In this document: positions 7,929 through 15,007 of the stretch, piece after piece
Numbering within the stretch: the first letter of the stretch is position 1
Layout: the number at the start of each line of letters is the position of its first letter
Assembly (NCBI GenBank): GCA_009936765.1
Contig: JAACDL010000062.1
Location: 1-24,552, forward strand
From: Methanobacteriota archaeon
GTDB taxonomy: Archaea; Thermoplasmatota; Poseidoniia; Poseidoniales; Poseidoniaceae
Length of the DNA stretch: 24,552 bases
Direction of reading: 5' to 3'
Translations under genes and position numbers: made by a program
Notes under the pieces: generated by a model
Seen by the model: the letters and a program-made list of their open reading frames with translations, nothing else
Told to the model about the DNA's origin: nothing
Databases searched by the model: none

Positions 7929-7982
7929 GACTTAGCGTCAAGTTGGGCATATTCAAGCCTTAGGCTTACAAAACTCACTTCA
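7929..7982. promoter_or_regulatory. Divergent promoter region between get3 and the seven-helix membrane protein gene
   Basis: These 54 bases must hold the start signals for both divergent genes. A 13-base dyad, AAGCC-TTA-GGCTT, lies at 7955-7967 near the middle. An AT-rich CATATTC (7949-7955) could act as a weak TATA element in either direction. The 10-mer TTAGGCTTAC at 7960-7969 resembles TTAGGCCTAC at 771-780 upstream of the transketolase genes. I see no strong consensus box, so this is a position-based call. Confidence 0.35.
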
Positions 7983-8723
7983 ATGGTGATTATCAGGCCC
8001 ACACACATGGCAGCATTGGCTCTATTCCAAATCGCATCCATTGTCGCATTAATCGGCATGGGGCTTGGATGGCGAGGAGTAATGACCAAATATTCTGGAT
8101 TTTATGATCTTCCAACTGCGTGGAGTATGATGTTTTGGGGATTATTGCTAGGTGGATTCTATGGCAACATGACTGATGGTTTTCTATTGGTACCATACCT
8201 TATAGAAGGTCAAATAACACTTTCATCTCTGCTAATTTGTTTAGGATTAGCAGTAATTGTACATTTAATATTGAGGCGGGAGCGTGTCAGGAGAACTGGC
8301 TCTCAACCCACTACGGGGTGGGCTCTTGGGTTAGCAGTCGGTGGAATGATTGCCATGTTCCAAATCTACCGAATGCTAGAGTATTACGAAGACATCAGTA
8401 TAGTCGTGATTGTAACTATACTATTGATTGCTATAGTCTCTCCAAGAATTCATGCGCTGATATTTTGTGCGCACGGATATAAGATGCTTGCAGGGAAAAG
8501 ATGGAGTGCAGTAATTGCTACATTTTTCTGGTGTGCTTTAGCAATAACAGCACTTTATTCCACTAGCAAGTATCCACTATTTTGGATATTCATGATTCCT
8601 CCGGTATTGTTGGCTGAAAGAAAAGCCAACGATTGGGTGTGGGCAGCGGTACCCAGACCTGCTAGAAGAAGGCTTAGAAGAATATGGGCTGACGCTTCGA
8701 GAAATATAGTAGAAGAAGAGTAG
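7983..8723 (+). CDS. Seven-helix integral membrane protein, function unknown
   Basis: A 246-residue protein I cannot place in a family. Hydrophobic segments lie at about 9-30, 46-66, 80-97, 111-130, 138-160, 173-192 and 198-211, giving seven likely membrane helices. Basic clusters after helix 3 (RRERVRRTG) and at the C-terminus (RPARRRLRRIW) would place those ends in the cytosol by the positive-inside rule. The tail ends in EEE. No catalytic motif stands out; a few polar residues lie within helices (for example MFQIYRM). ATGs at 7983 and 8007 are both possible starts; the second lies directly before the first helix. The gene is divergent from get3 across 54 bases and is followed by a T-rich stretch, so it is probably transcribed alone. 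Confidence 0.75.
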   Translation: MVIIRPTHMAALALFQIASIVALIGMGLGWRGVMTKYSGFYDLPTAWSMMFWGLLLGGFYGNMTDGFLLVPYLIEGQITLSSLLICLGLAVIVHLILRRERVRRTGSQPTTGWALGLAVGGMIAMFQIYRMLEYYEDISIVVIVTILLIAIVSPRIHALIFCAHGYKMLAGKRWSAVIATFFWCALAITALYSTSKYPLFWIFMIPPVLLAERKANDWVWAAVPRPARRRLRRIWADASRNIVEEE

Positions 8724-8776
8724 TAGTCAACTACTTACATAGTTTGCTGAGTGGCAGATTTAGGCTGAATTACCTG

Positions 8777-8783
8777 TTTTTTT
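8777..8783 (+). terminator. T-run, likely archaeal terminator of the seven-helix protein gene
   Basis: Seven consecutive T (8777-8783), followed by CAC and TTTT, about 55 bases after the stop at 8723. Archaeal RNA polymerase commonly terminates at such U-tracts without needing a hairpin. A short inverted repeat (AGTAGT-CA-ACTACT) overlaps and follows the stop codon but is too far upstream to form a classic intrinsic terminator with the T-run. Confidence 0.5.
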
Positions 8784-8791
8784 CACTTTTA

Positions 8792-8824
8792 CTGTTGAAC
8801 AGAACCTTCATGGGGGTACTGTTC
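8792..8824 (+). promoter_or_regulatory. Repeated CTGTT/AACAG half-sites upstream of the transglutaminase-like gene
   Basis: CTGTTGAACAG (8792-8802) is an 11-base palindrome, and a third half-site CTGTTC follows at 8819-8824, so GAACAG at 8797-8802 can pair with either flank. The array ends 13 bases before the ATG at 8838, where a regulator bound in archaea could block polymerase. No clear TATA box is visible. The array could also act as alternative RNA hairpins in the leader. Confidence 0.35.
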
Positions 8825-8837
8825 AGGGTATAGAACG

Positions 8838-10400
8838 ATGGGAACCTGTCCATTTTGCCGTGCCCAAACTCTGCCGGGCGATTCAATCTGCTACAGTTGT
8901 GGCCGAGTCATGACAGGAGCGTCTGGAATGGACTCCAGAACCAGGGGTGAATTTAACAGATCTCCAACAAGAAGGGCAAGGAAAGGTATTGCTCCAAGAC
9001 ATGCTAAGAATGAAGCTAAAACAAGGAGAGGTGGGAGGAAAAAAAGGAGTAGAATCAACCAACTAGGTTTGATTGCTCTAATTGCATTCGTATTCTTCAC
9101 ACCAGATGCTAGACAATTCGTACTAGCAAAATGGGCAGAGATTGAGGATTACATAAATGACGCTCTTGCTCCACAACAAGTCTACCCATTGGAGGCAGAT
9201 TACACAGTGATTAGAAGTATTGATTTGTGGAATAACGGTTCAGGCGTTGGCCACCTTGAAGAATCAATTCCTCTACCTGTGGACATTACGAGTAACGAAG
9301 GCGGAGCAGTCGCACTAGCATATACAGATGGAACGGAAGTTGAGAAGTCAATGATTCAGGATATTCAATCTATGGAATTACGGATAGACGGGGATATTAT
9401 TGATATTCCTGAAGATGGCCTGCCGACTAAAAGTAAAGAGCAGGCGGTAATTACCTCTGATGGAAACCAAGTCTGGTGGCCAGGTAAAGGAGTTGGATCT
9501 GACAAATGCCCCCACGGTCCTTGTATTCGTGTTTCAATTGATGTACCAGGTGGAACTCATGAGAGTGTTGATTTCGCAGTTACACTGAAATCTACTACTC
9601 ACACATGGTGGCATTCAACAAAAATGAATGGCAAAATAGATGGGAAGTCCGAAGGGAATAGCCTATCACGTTCAGGTACATTCGATGACATTGCTGACAG
9701 AGGGATGGGTTCTAGGGCTAACACATATGCTTCATCACAGTATTGGTATGACCGAAATGACGGTGCCAATCCTTCAAATTGGGCAATTGATGGAAGACAA
9801 TCGAGTGCCCCTACTGTTTACCAAACTGCAGCTAGCATCAAAGCATCACTACCTAGCGGACTGAAAGATAGTGTCTATGCTTATGCAAGGGCTACTTTTG
9901 ATTGGCTAAACGACAATGTTCCTTACGATGTAAGCGCACCTAATGTAGCAAGAAGTGGTGAACAGTGCCTAGATAGTGGAATAGGAGATTGTGATGAACA
10001 ATCAAATGCATTCATGAGTATTATGCGTGTTCAAGGTGTTCCTACATGGTACGTATTTGGTGCCTTAGCAGATTCTCAATTCGATTCTTGGCAAGGTCAC
10101 GCATGGGCTTACATTATGATTCCGATGTCGGATGAATGGTGTGAAGATAATGATGTGATTCTGGATACTTGTTATATCGAAGGTTCTGTCGACGTAGTTA
10201 ATCACAAATGGCTAGTTCACACACCTACAGCGTACATTGATTGGGTAGAAAAAGCACCTTGGTCAAATGTTGACGGGTACTATTCCGGCGGCTCTATTTC
10301 AGGTAGTGATTTCAAGAGAGTTCGTTCTTTTACTACGGAAAGTTATGATGTATCTGGTGGAACTTGGAAAAACATCTGGGTCGGTGAAGATCTCTCATGA
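8838..10400 (+). CDS. Membrane-anchored transglutaminase-like protein with N-terminal zinc ribbon
   Basis: A 520-residue protein in four parts. A zinc ribbon at the very N-terminus has CPFC and CYSC pairs (within residues 4-22). A strongly basic linker (about 30-75; RRGGRKKRSR) follows, then one membrane helix (about 76-95; LGLIALIAFVFFTP). A long, probably external region makes up the rest. It contains beta-type sequence (about 110-300) and a transglutaminase-like domain (about 340-450) with a complete candidate triad: Cys385 in GDCDEQ, His421 in GHAWA and Asp443 in ILDTCY. Transglutaminase-like domains in prokaryotes are mostly cysteine peptidases or crosslinking enzymes. The basic side of the helix predicts a cytosolic zinc ribbon and an outer-face enzyme. 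The stop overlaps trkA by four bases, suggesting translational coupling to potassium uptake genes. The substrate is unknown. Confidence 0.86.
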   Translation: MGTCPFCRAQTLPGDSICYSCGRVMTGASGMDSRTRGEFNRSPTRRARKGIAPRHAKNEAKTRRGGRKKRSRINQLGLIALIAFVFFTPDARQFVLAKWAEIEDYINDALAPQQVYPLEADYTVIRSIDLWNNGSGVGHLEESIPLPVDITSNEGGAVALAYTDGTEVEKSMIQDIQSMELRIDGDIIDIPEDGLPTKSKEQAVITSDGNQVWWPGKGVGSDKCPHGPCIRVSIDVPGGTHESVDFAVTLKSTTHTWWHSTKMNGKIDGKSEGNSLSRSGTFDDIADRGMGSRANTYASSQYWYDRNDGANPSNWAIDGRQSSAPTVYQTAASIKASLPSGLKDSVYAYARATFDWLNDNVPYDVSAPNVARSGEQCLDSGIGDCDEQSNAFMSIMRVQGVPTWYVFGALADSQFDSWQGHAWAYIMIPMSDEWCEDNDVILDTCYIEGSVDVVNHKWLVHTPTAYIDWVEKAPWSNVDGYYSGGSISGSDFKRVRSFTTESYDVSGGTWKNIWVGEDLS

Positions 10401-11812
10401 GGGTAATTATTGGCGGAGGTGGCAGAGTCGGAACCGGTCTGGCTCGAGCTTTACGCAGTGAAGACAAGGAAGTTGTACTTGTTGATAACAGTGCAAGGGC
10501 TGTCAAAAACTCCCAAGGCATGGACATTCTGGTATTACATGGGGATGTAACAGATAGGAAGAAGTTTGTCGAGGCAGGTATTGAATCAACTCAAGTTTAT
10601 GTTGCAGCAACTAACTCTGATGAAAGAAATATTCTATCGTGTGCACTAGCAAAGCATGCCCATTCTGAGCAGACTAAAGGCAAAGGTGAATTAATGACTA
10701 TTTGTCGAGTTAGAAACCCAATGTTCGTCGATGAATATAAGTCTGGCAAGTTAGCTAAATGGGCAGGTGTTGACCATGTGGTGCATCCGGTAGATGGTGC
10801 GATTGAAAGGCTAATGTCTGGACTTAGATCATCATCGTTGACCGAAGTTATTCCTTTTGAAGCGGATGCTTACATCGTAGAACTCGATGTTAAATCTGAA
10901 GCAGGCGGAGTAGTGCACCGTACTTTGAGAGAATCGGGTGCCAAAGTCGAAGGTGGAATGCCACTATTGGTGGGCCTAAAGCGCGATGGTATGCAAGGAA
11001 AGGTACCAACTGCAGATGACCAGATACTACCTAATGACAGAGTTGCAATTGCGACAGCTGGCGAAGCATCATTCAATCGTATCCTGAGAATATTTGGGCA
11101 CGCTCCAATCGATTTCCCCGACAAGCCAAAGGTTGCAATATTCGGTGCCGACCTAATAGGCACCAGATTGGCAAAGGCATGGCTTGATGCTGATGGAACT
11201 GTAACTGTTGTAGAAAGGGACCTTCAAAAAGCGAATAATTTGGCAGGTTCAGAAATTGGTAATCGCAAAGGGATAGAGATTATTCACGGCGACCATTTAG
11301 ACAAAGATTTACTTTCTGAGATTGAAATATCATCGCACGACATAGCAATTTCTGCACTCAATGACGACCATGCATCCATTGCAGCTGCTCTTCTTGCCAG
11401 TGACATGGGGGTAGAAAGAACAGGGCTGATAATGTATGATGCTGACTTAGTTGATGTAGTTCGACGAATGGGTATAACATTCTCAGTTGACCGTAAGAGA
11501 GTTGCTATAGATACAATTCTTTCGCGAATACATTCAGAATTACCCGGACCATATGCTGTCCTATCTAGCGTACCTGATGTAATTGGAATCTGTTTACCTA
11601 TCAATTCTAAAGTTAAATTCGCTGGAAAGACTATTGCAGATGCAGGGCTACCGGAATGGTGTAAAGTCGCATTTATTCAGCGAAAGAACATACACGATGA
11701 ATGGGAAACTATGCGCCCTTCTTCAACAAAGACAATACTCGAAGGCGACCGGTTAACAATATTCTTACCGCCGGATAGGGTTGATGATTTGGAAAAGAAA
11801 TTCAAGGTGTGA
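10397..11812 (+). CDS. trkA: Trk potassium uptake regulatory subunit TrkA
   Basis: A 471-residue cytosolic subunit that gates the TrkH potassium channel in response to bound nucleotide. It contains two successive RCK units, as in bacterial TrkA. The first has a Rossmann motif GGGGRVG (residues 6-12) with the acidic end of strand 2 (VVLVDNS), then a TrkA-C domain to about 225. The second starts near 244 with the weaker motif GADLIG (about 249-254) and VVERD, then a second TrkA-C domain ending VDDLEKKF. The degenerate second glycine motif suggests that only the first site binds NAD(H) or nucleotide tightly. The ATG overlaps the stop of the transglutaminase-like gene (ATGA), and trkH follows after seven bases. 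Confidence 0.95.
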   Translation: MRVIIGGGGRVGTGLARALRSEDKEVVLVDNSARAVKNSQGMDILVLHGDVTDRKKFVEAGIESTQVYVAATNSDERNILSCALAKHAHSEQTKGKGELMTICRVRNPMFVDEYKSGKLAKWAGVDHVVHPVDGAIERLMSGLRSSSLTEVIPFEADAYIVELDVKSEAGGVVHRTLRESGAKVEGGMPLLVGLKRDGMQGKVPTADDQILPNDRVAIATAGEASFNRILRIFGHAPIDFPDKPKVAIFGADLIGTRLAKAWLDADGTVTVVERDLQKANNLAGSEIGNRKGIEIIHGDHLDKDLLSEIEISSHDIAISALNDDHASIAAALLASDMGVERTGLIMYDADLVDVVRRMGITFSVDRKRVAIDTILSRIHSELPGPYAVLSSVPDVIGICLPINSKVKFAGKTIADAGLPEWCKVAFIQRKNIHDEWETMRPSSTKTILEGDRLTIFLPPDRVDDLEKKFKV

Positions 11813-11819
11813 TAAGCAA

Positions 11820-12677
11820 ATGCGTCGAGACGTACTATCACTAATCGTTGGATGGACGATGATGGCAATGATTATTCCATTGTCATTCAGTTTCTTAGTG
11901 ACTTGGTGGCTTGATGGCTTTGGTACCGCCTCAGTCGCATTTCTACTTCCGATAATGATATCTGGATTGATTGGAGGATCACTCTTGAGTATAGGAGTTC
12001 GCTCTGACACTACTGAAAGACTTAGAGATCGTGAAGCGTTTGCTGCGGTGGCTTTAGCATGGCCAGTGGCTGTATTCATCGGTAGTTTCCCGTTCTGGCT
12101 TGGTGGAGTATTCCATGGGCCATTCACTGATGGTTCGGAGATGTCCGACATAGCCAGAGGATTTGTTAACTCGTGGTTTGAATCTATGTCTGGGTTTACT
12201 ACAACAGGAGCTACAGTAATCGAACATTCGATGAGTCCTAATTGTATTCCTGGAACAACACCAGATTGTATAAACGCTCAACCTAGAGGGATTTTGATTT
12301 GGAGATCACTAACCCAATGGTTAGGTGGCATGGGAATAATTATGCTTGGTTTGATGTTACTATCTAGAGTTCTTGGAGGAGGAATGGCTCTCGCTCGTGC
12401 TGAGTTAACTGGCCCTTCTCTATCTCGCCTAAGACCTGAATTGCAGCAAACTGCAATCGCACTATGGACTATTTACATTGTACTAACAACTTTGGAAATC
12501 ATTCTATTGTGGGGGGTTGCAGACCTGACAATATTCGATGCTTTTAATCATGGATTAACCACTATGCCATCAGGTGGTTTTTCAACACATGATGCATCAA
12601 TTGGCTACTATGATAGTTACCTTGTAGAATCAATAATTATATTTTTCATGTTCTTTGCAGGAGTTAATTTCACTTGA
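11820..12677 (+). CDS. trkH: Trk potassium channel subunit TrkH, N-terminal part, ended by an in-frame TGA
   Basis: The first ~285 residues of a TrkH/KtrB channel subunit. The frame is open from 11781, but the ATG at 11820 lies just after trkA and behind GGTGTGAT (11806-11813), a Shine-Dalgarno-like match, so I take it as the start. Visible features are the early helices, the first pore loop GFTTTGATV (about residues 124-132), the LGGMGIIMLGLMLLSR helix, and the second pore loop PSGGFSTH (about 251-258). The frame then stops at TGA 12675-12677, right after FFAGVNFT. The rest of TrkH continues in the same frame with no frameshift. As it stands this half lacks pore loops three and four and could not form a full channel by itself. 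See the next entry and the findings. Confidence 0.85.
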   Translation: MRRDVLSLIVGWTMMAMIIPLSFSFLVTWWLDGFGTASVAFLLPIMISGLIGGSLLSIGVRSDTTERLRDREAFAAVALAWPVAVFIGSFPFWLGGVFHGPFTDGSEMSDIARGFVNSWFESMSGFTTTGATVIEHSMSPNCIPGTTPDCINAQPRGILIWRSLTQWLGGMGIIMLGLMLLSRVLGGGMALARAELTGPSLSRLRPELQQTAIALWTIYIVLTTLEIILLWGVADLTIFDAFNHGLTTMPSGGFSTHDASIGYYDSYLVESIIIFFMFFAGVNFT

Positions 12678-13457
12678 ATTTGGTCAGCTTGGGAAAGGCA
12701 ATGGGACAAAGTATTCGGAGACCAAGAAGGCCGTAGTTATGTTTTGTTAATTATTGTAACAACAGCATTTGTGTTTATCGCATTGATGTCGCAAGGGAGT
12801 AACATTGGCGATGGTTTCTTTGATTCATTATTTACTGTAATCTCTATAGGAACTTCAACTGGATACACGACTACTGACTACATGTTGTGGCCAGTAGTAA
12901 CACATATACTCCTATTCCTACTGATGATTGTCGGTGCATGTGCTGGTTCAACAAGTGGTGGACTGAAGTTGATGAGAGTGAAACTAGCTCTGAAAGTTGC
13001 TTGGAGAGAAATTGGTAGAATCGCACAACCGAAAAGAATTTTCAGAATAAGAATGAATAATGAAGTAGTTGAGAACGATAGACTTGGACTGATCACAGGT
13101 ATGCTATTTGTTTGGACTGGTGTTTTTGCATTATCTTGTATACTCCTAGCAATAACAATGCCTAACTCTGATTTTGAATCGATTGTTGCTGTAGTTGCAT
13201 CGGCATTAGGTAATACTGGGCCTGCTTTAGGAGACTATGGTCCATCGAATACATGGGCATCCATGGGGACTCCATCTCTGTTGATTACCACTGTATTGAT
13301 GTGGTTTGGAAGATTAGAATTGATGACAGCGTTATTATTACTTCATCCACGTACTTGGAAAAGAGAAGAAAGGGAAGCCCCTGACAGAGCATCTGTCAAA
13401 CTGATAAAGGAGCTTTTCGAGAAAATGGAAGATAATAATTTAGACAAACAGAAATAA
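12678..13457 (+). CDS. trkH: TrkH, C-terminal part in the same frame after the TGA (possible pseudogene half or read-through product)
   Basis: The frame continues directly after the TGA with IWSAWERQWDKVFGD and stays open for about 259 codons to the TAA at 13455-13457. It holds the third pore loop GTSTGYTTTDY and the fourth pore loop ALGNTGPALGDYG, with helices of normal character. Both halves together would give about 545 residues, in the normal TrkH range. The only usual start codon near the break in this frame is the TTG at 12744; the ATG at 12701 is out of frame. Explanations are a recent nonsense mutation, a sequencing or assembly error, or read-through. TGA is the ordinary stop of several neighbouring genes, so a changed code is unlikely. 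The stop abuts the convergent rfcL. Confidence 0.78.
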   Translation: MWSAWERQWDKVFGDQEGRSYVLLIIVTTAFVFIALMSQGSNIGDGFFDSLFTVISIGTSTGYTTTDYMLWPVVTHILLFLLMIVGACAGSTSGGLKLMRVKLALKVAWREIGRIAQPKRIFRIRMNNEVVENDRLGLITGMLFVWTGVFALSCILLAITMPNSDFESIVAVVASALGNTGPALGDYGPSNTWASMGTPSLLITTVLMWFGRLELMTALLLLHPRTWKREEREAPDRASVKLIKELFEKMEDNNLDKQK

Positions 13458-14966
13458 TCAGAACAGAGTTTTCTGCCCTGCATCTTTTACATCTTCTTCA
13501 ATAATCTCAATTTCCCTATCTTTGATTACTTCCTTGGATTCAATAACAAGTTCAGGCTCCATTATCAATTTCTCTAACTCCTTAGAATAACGTTCCATTA
13601 GTTCCTTAGTAGAGCGATGCGACACCTTAAGCCCACATAATGCTGCATGTTCTTCGGGAGAAAGTTGTAATGCGAGGGAAATTGAAAAGTCTTCACCGTT
13701 TTCAGACTGAACTGCTACTAAAGATGGAAGTAACTCTTCTCGTACAGCTTTAATTGAACAACCACATGTTTCAGCAAGGCGTTCAACAACAGAACGCTTG
13801 ACCCAAGATGAACCTCTCCTTAGGAAACCTGGGTATGTACAGAAAATCCTACCTTCAATGGGTTTAGAGGAAGTTACGCTTGCTGACAAGCCTGCGAGAT
13901 TGGAAGACCAGTACCAGGAACGATGTGCAGTATTTCTAAATCGAGTTGTTAGCAAAGTGTCTGCCAAAGATAGTGAGGTAGAACCTCTCCTTACAGCATT
14001 GTTATCGGTGAAAACCACTCCATTATTCCATGAGATCCAAGCAACCATGTCATCAGGACTTTTGTCTAGTGAACGTGCCGCAGAAATTGCTTTTTCTGCA
14101 GTGCGCGAACGGTAAAGCAGATCCAATCCAGGGAATATCTCAACTGAAGTATCACGCACTCCAGTCTCAATGTTATCTCTAACTAATTCTTTAGTAATGT
14201 TTGATTCAATTAGGCTGCACATAACTTGTATATCTCTGACTAGAGCACGTAAATCACCGGGGTTATTGCTGACTAATTCCTCTATAGCACTAGGGTCAGC
14301 AGTGTAACCTTCTTCTTTGATCACACGTAAAGCAATACGCCTGAGTGCTTCGTCTGAAGCTCTATCAAAACGGATTGTAGTCAGATGTTTTGTGAATCTA
14401 TCACGAGCAGTTCTCCATGTGGAAGAAGTTCTGCCCCACAAACCCATTTCATCATTACAGGCCAAAATAACAGGCTGTTTAGTCTGAGATAGTAGATTGA
14501 GTAATTCAGCCTTACCTCCGCTATCACCTTTTAGAGCCTTGGAGCCATCTTCGTCTTCACCAGAAACAATTGATGAAATTCTGTCGGTTGATACTGCTCT
14601 TAGTCCGCCAGAAAGATGGTCTACCTCATCTAGTAATATCAGCGTTCTAGGTGGTTTTTGCCCAGGAGCCATGAACAAAGAACCGTGATTTGATGCATGA
14701 GTAGCAGCTTTCCTGATGGCTCCAGCATTTCTTGCATCACTTGCATTTAGTTCAATGACTTGCCAACCCATATCCGCAGCAACTGCTCTTGCAACTGTTG
14801 TTTTTCCAACCCCTGGGGGGCCGATAAGCAAGATTCCGGGCTTTTTTGGGATACCATCTTGCCACTGGTCGAGCCAGATGCGAATTTTCTTTCTCTGAGC
14901 CTCGTTCCCTTCGAGTTGTCGCTCGCTAATGGGCCGGTGGCGTTCAGTCCAATCACTCGCCACCAT
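13458..14966 (-). CDS. rfcL: Replication factor C large subunit (clamp loader)
   Basis: AAA+ ATPase that, with four small RFC subunits, opens and loads the PCNA sliding clamp. 502 residues. It begins with TERHRP, then Walker A GPPGVGKTT (about residues 49-57), the LNASDARN segment, and Walker B LILLDEVDHL. The AAA+ lid and C-terminal collar domains follow. The last five residues are QKTLF, a short PCNA-interacting peptide at the extreme C-terminus, as in other archaeal RfcL. The small-subunit gene is not in the window. The gene is downstream of glyS on the same strand, across a 41-base gap that holds inverted repeats. Its stop abuts the trkH stop with no spacer. Confidence 0.95.
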   Translation of the reverse strand: MVASDWTERHRPISERQLEGNEAQRKKIRIWLDQWQDGIPKKPGILLIGPPGVGKTTVARAVAADMGWQVIELNASDARNAGAIRKAATHASNHGSLFMAPGQKPPRTLILLDEVDHLSGGLRAVSTDRISSIVSGEDEDGSKALKGDSGGKAELLNLLSQTKQPVILACNDEMGLWGRTSSTWRTARDRFTKHLTTIRFDRASDEALRRIALRVIKEEGYTADPSAIEELVSNNPGDLRALVRDIQVMCSLIESNITKELVRDNIETGVRDTSVEIFPGLDLLYRSRTAEKAISAARSLDKSPDDMVAWISWNNGVVFTDNNAVRRGSTSLSLADTLLTTRFRNTAHRSWYWSSNLAGLSASVTSSKPIEGRIFCTYPGFLRRGSSWVKRSVVERLAETCGCSIKAVREELLPSLVAVQSENGEDFSISLALQLSPEEHAALCGLKVSHRSTKELMERYSKELEKLIMEPELVIESKEVIKDREIEIIEEDVKDAGQKTLF

Positions 14967-15007
14967 ATGGGGTGTTCAACTCGGCCCCCTTTGAACATTG
15001 AGTTGAA
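14967..15007 (-). promoter_or_regulatory. Inverted repeats in the glyS-rfcL gap
   Basis: A perfect 8-base inverted repeat, TTCAACTC (14975-14982) and GAGTTGAA (15000-15007), begins directly at the glyS stop and ends eight bases before the rfcL ATG. An inner 6-base pair, GTTCAA (14974-14979) with TTGAAC (14991-14996), uses the same rfcL-proximal arm, so only one stem can form at a time. The loop is G/C-rich (GGCCCCC on the plus strand). Possible roles are transcript processing, attenuation or control of rfcL translation. Confidence 0.4.

Noticed and set aside
7279..7935. 218-codon plus-strand ORF opposite get3
   Set aside because: Antisense of the strongly conserved ATPase domain; the translation has no motif of its own.
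12675..12677. Selenocysteine or genetic-code change as the explanation of the TGA in trkH
   Set aside because: TrkH is not a known selenoprotein, no SECIS-like hairpin was evident near the 3' end, and TGA is the stop codon of several neighbouring genes.
12660..12750. Frameshift pair as the explanation of the split trkH
   Set aside because: Reading through the TGA keeps the same frame from 11820 to 13457 with plausible sequence on both sides, so no frameshift is needed.
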